The notes under the pieces: generated by a model | Told to the model about the DNA's origin: nothing | Database searches by the model: none | Seen by the model: only the letters and a program-made list of their open reading frames with translations | Translations under genes and position numbers: made by a program | Part shown: piece after piece, positions 32,894 to 35,665 of the stretch | Position numbering within the stretch: position 1 is the first letter of the stretch | How the letters are laid out: each line of letters opens with the position of its first letter | NCBI GenBank assembly: GCA_905381055.1 | Contig: CAJPUR010000018.1 | Span: 1-35,665 of the forward strand | DNA: 35,665 bases | Direction of reading: 5' to 3' | Source of the DNA: an uncultured Flavobacteriaceae bacterium | GTDB taxonomy: Bacteria; Bacteroidota; Bacteroidia; Flavobacteriales; Flavobacteriaceae

Positions 32894-34222
32894 TTACACT
32901 AATAATCCCCTTAGGAACATAAATGTTATTGAACCTGCGATAAATCCAAGAAAAGCCAACCATGATATTTTTTTTAAATACCAAAAAAAATCAATTTTTT
33001 CCATTCCCATAGCAACTACTCCAGCAGCTGATCCAATAATTAACATGCTCCCTCCAGTTCCAGCAGAAAAAGCTATAAAATGCCACAATGGATCATCCAT
33101 TGATTGAGAAAACATTCCCATACTAGCAGCTACTAATGGGACATTGTCCACAATGGCTGAACCAATACCAAACAAAATTACTACAATATCTGTATTTGGG
33201 ATAGCCTCATTTAATGATCCAGCAAATTCAAATAATATACCAAGTGATTCAAGCGCAGCTACTGCCAACAAAATTCCAAGAAAAAATAATATACTAGGTA
33301 ACTCAATTTTAGAAAGTGATTTGTGAACAGGGCTATGATGGGCTTCCATATTGCTCTCCTCATCTACATTTGAAATACTAATTTTAGTACGACTAAAAAT
33401 TTCAGCAAAAGTTGCAACAACAGCTAAAGAGAACATCATTCCCACATATGGTGGTAAATGAGTAATAGTTTTAAAAATTGGAACAAATACTATTCCAGAA
33501 AGCCCCATGTATAGCATGGTTGCTCCATATTTATGATTCTTTTCATCTTCATCCTTAACTTCAGATGAAATATTGCCCTGAAAAGCTTTTAACTGAGAAG
33601 CAATAAAAACTGGAATTAAAGTACAAACAATAGACGGGATCAAAAGAAATTTTATTAATTCAATTGTTGTAACTTTATCTCCAATCCATAACATTGTTGT
33701 AGTAACATCTCCTATAGGGGACCAAGCTCCCCCAGCATTTGCAGAAACAATTATTAAACCAGCAAACCACAATCTTGTATTTTTATGTCTAACAACTTTT
33801 TGAAGAATTGTTATCAAAACAATTGTTGCGGTTAAGTTATCTATTATTGCAGATAAAATAAAAGCTAATCCAGAGAAAATCCAAAGTAATTTTTTTTTAG
33901 ATTTAGTTTTGATAAAAGATTTGATTGTGGAAAAACCATTAAAATAATCTATAATTTCAACTATTGTCATAGCTCCAAGAAGAAAGACTAAAATTTCAGC
34001 AGTTTTACCTAAATGATGTAATAATACTTCATCAATATGGGAAGGGACTAACTTTAGTAATTCCGAATTTACCTCAAAAACAGGTAAATGAGTTAGAGCA
34101 ATAATAGCCCACAAAATTGCCATCATCGCAAGTGCAGGAATCAACTTGTCAATTTTAAGCGTGTGCTCAAGAGTAATTGCTAAATATCCAAGCACAAAAA
34201 TTGAAATTATAATTGTTTCCAT
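32894..34222 (-). CDS. nhaD: Na+/H+ antiporter of the NhaD family
   Basis: 442 aa with about 11-12 hydrophobic segments. NhaD antiporters export Na+ or Li+ in exchange for H+ and are common in marine bacteria. Motifs include GAMTIVEIIDYFNGFSTIK, SAIIDNLTATIVLITILQK (the acidic Asp-Asn pair in the membrane), VSANAGGAWSPIGDVTTTMLWIGDK and GIGSAIVDNVPLVAASMGMF, followed by WHFIAFSAGTGGSMLIIGSAAGVVAMG. These inverted-repeat halves with DN pairs are characteristic. With HppA it points to a Na+-rich habitat. It lies 52 bases downstream of anmK and upstream of exbB in one direction. Confidence 0.93.
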   Translation of the reverse strand: METIIISIFVLGYLAITLEHTLKIDKLIPALAMMAILWAIIALTHLPVFEVNSELLKLVPSHIDEVLLHHLGKTAEILVFLLGAMTIVEIIDYFNGFSTIKSFIKTKSKKKLLWIFSGLAFILSAIIDNLTATIVLITILQKVVRHKNTRLWFAGLIIVSANAGGAWSPIGDVTTTMLWIGDKVTTIELIKFLLIPSIVCTLIPVFIASQLKAFQGNISSEVKDEDEKNHKYGATMLYMGLSGIVFVPIFKTITHLPPYVGMMFSLAVVATFAEIFSRTKISISNVDEESNMEAHHSPVHKSLSKIELPSILFFLGILLAVAALESLGILFEFAGSLNEAIPNTDIVVILFGIGSAIVDNVPLVAASMGMFSQSMDDPLWHFIAFSAGTGGSMLIIGSAAGVVAMGMEKIDFFWYLKKISWLAFLGFIAGSITFMFLRGLLV

Positions 34223-34274
34223 AATTATTTGAATTTTGTTCTAAATATAATTTAATATAGTAATTAATCAAAAA

Positions 34275-35336
34275 TTAAATATTATAAATAACTCCTGAGG
34301 AGTGATCTTTTTTTGCTCCTGTAACTGAACTAAAACAATTAATCTCATTTCTTAATTTCAGAACTCCAAGAAAACCAAAAATCAGTGCTTCTTTAAATTC
34401 AATCAAATCACTACTGGGTTTAACTAATTCACATTTAGATTTTTTTTTAATCTGATTAATTAAGAACTCATTATAGACTCCTCCACCAGTTACTAAAATT
34501 TTACCTTCAATAGGAAACTGAGATGAAATTTTTAAAGCGATGTGAACTACAAATGTATGGAGTAGATCTTTAACTGGAAATTTTTCATATTTAGTTAAAA
34601 TAGGATCAATTTCTTTTTTTACCCATTCAATTCCAAGTGATTTAGGTGGTAAAAAATCATAAAACTTAATTAAATTTAATTCATTAAACATTTTGTTTAT
34701 TATCTTACCCTCAGATGCCATTTTACCTCTATCATCATAACTTAATTTAAGTTTTCCTGATAAAAAATTTAAAACAGTGTTAACTGGACAAATGTCATAA
34801 GCAATTATTGGATTTGTCAACTTAGTAATATTAGCAAACCCTCCCAGATTTAAGGTTGCTGAATAATCAGAAAACAAATAATAATCTCCAACAGGGACCA
34901 AAGGAGCGCCTTGTCCACCTAATGAAACATCCTGCGATCTAAAATCGCAAACTAATGTTTTAGACGTAAGATCAGATAAATTTCTGTTGTTCCCAATTTG
35001 ATAAGTTAAACCTTTTTCAGGTTCATGAAAAACAGTATGCCCATGTGAACTTAAAAAGTCAATTTTAATTTTTTTATTAGAAGTAAAATCGTTAATTATT
35101 TGAGCTAAATATTTTGAATAATTAATATCTAATTCTAATAATTCTGTTTTATTTAAATAAATTGCAGTTTTAAGCCTTTCAATCCAATCAGAAGAATACT
35201 TGTGAGTTTTTTTTAATAAAATTGAAAATTCCCATTTATTTTTATTTAAGACAAATTTTGAAACTACAAGATCTAGGCCATCTAAAGATGTACCAGACAT
35301 GACCCCTAAAACAATATATTGATTTTTATTTTTGAT
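34275..35336 (-). CDS. anmK: Anhydro-N-acetylmuramic acid kinase, probably with a non-standard start codon
   Basis: Phosphorylates anhydro-N-acetylmuramic acid during cell-wall recycling. The open frame with ATG at 35300 begins MSGTSLDGLDLV, which would cut off the conserved first strand of the phosphate loop (usually ...IGVMSGTSLDG). The frame continues upstream as KNKNQYIVLGV to a TAA at 35348-35346, with no ATG, GTG or TTG; I place the start tentatively at the ATC at 35336-35334, giving 353 aa. Other landmarks are LSSHGHTVFHEP, CDFRSQDVSLGGQGAPLVP and TLNLGGFANIT. The C-terminal KILVTGGGVYNEFLI is also typical. It heads the anmK-nhaD-exbB-exbD-tonB-folC run. Confidence 0.85.
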   Translation of the reverse strand: MKNKNQYIVLGVMSGTSLDGLDLVVSKFVLNKNKWEFSILLKKTHKYSSDWIERLKTAIYLNKTELLELDINYSKYLAQIINDFTSNKKIKIDFLSSHGHTVFHEPEKGLTYQIGNNRNLSDLTSKTLVCDFRSQDVSLGGQGAPLVPVGDYYLFSDYSATLNLGGFANITKLTNPIIAYDICPVNTVLNFLSGKLKLSYDDRGKMASEGKIINKMFNELNLIKFYDFLPPKSLGIEWVKKEIDPILTKYEKFPVKDLLHTFVVHIALKISSQFPIEGKILVTGGGVYNEFLINQIKKKSKCELVKPSSDLIEFKEALIFGFLGVLKLRNEINCFSSVTGAKKDHSSGVIYNI

Positions 35337-35506
35337 ATTATTTTTTTAGAACATTTAAATTTAAAAATTAATTATAAAAATTGAAGTAATATTAAATTTA
35401 TGTTTAATTTATTGAAGGATTTTAAAATTTACAACATTGAATTGCTAAACTAATAATCAAAGATGTTTTTTTATTAATTCTATAGTAAAAACCTATTAAA
35501 ATCTAT

Positions 35507-35514
35507 TATTTTTG
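35507..35514 (+). promoter_or_regulatory. Probable -7 promoter box of gltB
   Basis: TATTTTTG matches TAnnTTTG, 23 bases before the gltB ATG. No TTG is seen at the -33 distance. Confidence 0.4.
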
Positions 35515-35537
35515 TATTCTAATTTTTTTTATAAAAT

Positions 35538-35665
35538 ATGTTTCCAAAAAAACAAGGACTTTATTCTTCTGAATTTGAACATGATAATTGTGGAGCCGGA
35601 TTTATTTGCAGCCTTAAAGGAGAAAAGACAAATGGAATTATTGGAAAAGCGCTAAATATACTTGA
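35538..35665 (+). CDS. gltB: Glutamate synthase large subunit, N-terminal part (cut by window edge)
   Basis: 42 codons are visible. Glutamate synthase transfers the amide nitrogen of glutamine to 2-oxoglutarate. GLYSSEFEHDNCGAGFICSL near the start matches the family, and Cys18 is the glutaminase nucleophile, exposed after removal of the short propeptide. The following KGEKTNGIIGKALNIL fits the usual KG...HxIVxxAL-IL pattern. The rest lies beyond the window. It is divergent from anmK across about 200 A/T-rich bases with a possible promoter. Confidence 0.93.
   Translation, partial: MFPKKQGLYSSEFEHDNCGAGFICSLKGEKTNGIIGKALNIL

Noticed and set aside
35400-35453. 17-codon open frame between anmK and gltB
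   Set aside because: Very short, no hydrophobic or other recognisable feature, expected by chance.

Overview
This window looks like chromosomal DNA from a marine, genome-streamlined member of the Bacteroidota, most likely class Flavobacteriia. The evidence is the very AT-rich base composition, many matches to the Bacteroidota -7 promoter box TAnnTTTG just upstream of genes, almost no Shine-Dalgarno-like sequences, and a gene set typical of flavobacteria (HppA, DUF2911, DUF151-UVR nuclease, DUF456, TonB/ExbBD, NhaD). I see no integrase, transposase, phage gene or CRISPR array.

Layout. 1-3.4 kb: end of an unknown gene, then hppA and pdhB on the minus strand. 3.5-6.5 kb: DUF151-UVR nuclease, then thyA, folA and fabD on the plus strand. 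6.5-8.9 kb: divergent DegT-type sugar aminotransferase and waaA (envelope glycan synthesis). 9-13.2 kb: exported alkaline phosphatase, CotH-like secreted protein, bestrophin-like membrane protein, GH43 lipoprotein and a small secreted Cys protein. 13.5 kb: tRNA-Leu(UAG) with its terminator. 13.7-17.3 kb: M20 peptidase facing a minus-strand lipoprotein-ruvC-hemW operon. 17.3-20.8 kb: DUF456 protein, small membrane protein, sigma-70-like factor overlapping an NRAMP-related transporter, then lipA. 20.8-24.1 kb: lpxK, Nif3-like protein, coiled-coil protein with a degenerate zinc ribbon, and a small protein with a duplicated four-Cys module. 24.1-26.5 kb: photolyase/cryptochrome, a small membrane protein and MerC. 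26.6-28.3 kb: MGH1/GH63-like glycosidase lipoprotein, then tRNA-Val(UAC). 28.4-28.9 kb: a gene-poor stretch with repeats and a micro-ORF. 28.9-35.3 kb: DUF2911 protein, then a minus-strand run anmK-nhaD-exbB-exbD-tonB-folC. The right edge cuts gltB.

How the genes fit together. Several supply one-carbon and folate metabolism (thyA, folA, folC), envelope building (fabD, waaA, lpxK, sugar aminotransferase, anmK), lipoate-dependent pyruvate oxidation (pdhB, lipA), and ion energetics in a sodium-rich setting (HppA, NhaD, ExbB/D-TonB). Two exported glycosidases and an alkaline phosphatase point to scavenging of polymers and organic phosphate.

The window is mostly core genome and I did not find a clear new defence or mobile system. 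The most unusual points are proteins that keep a fold but have lost its signature residues (zinc ribbon without cysteines, NRAMP relative without DPGN), a duplicated Cys-module miniprotein, a terminator-like hairpin touching a start codon, a probable non-ATG start for anmK, several certain TTG starts, and convergent genes packed so tightly that no terminator fits between them.
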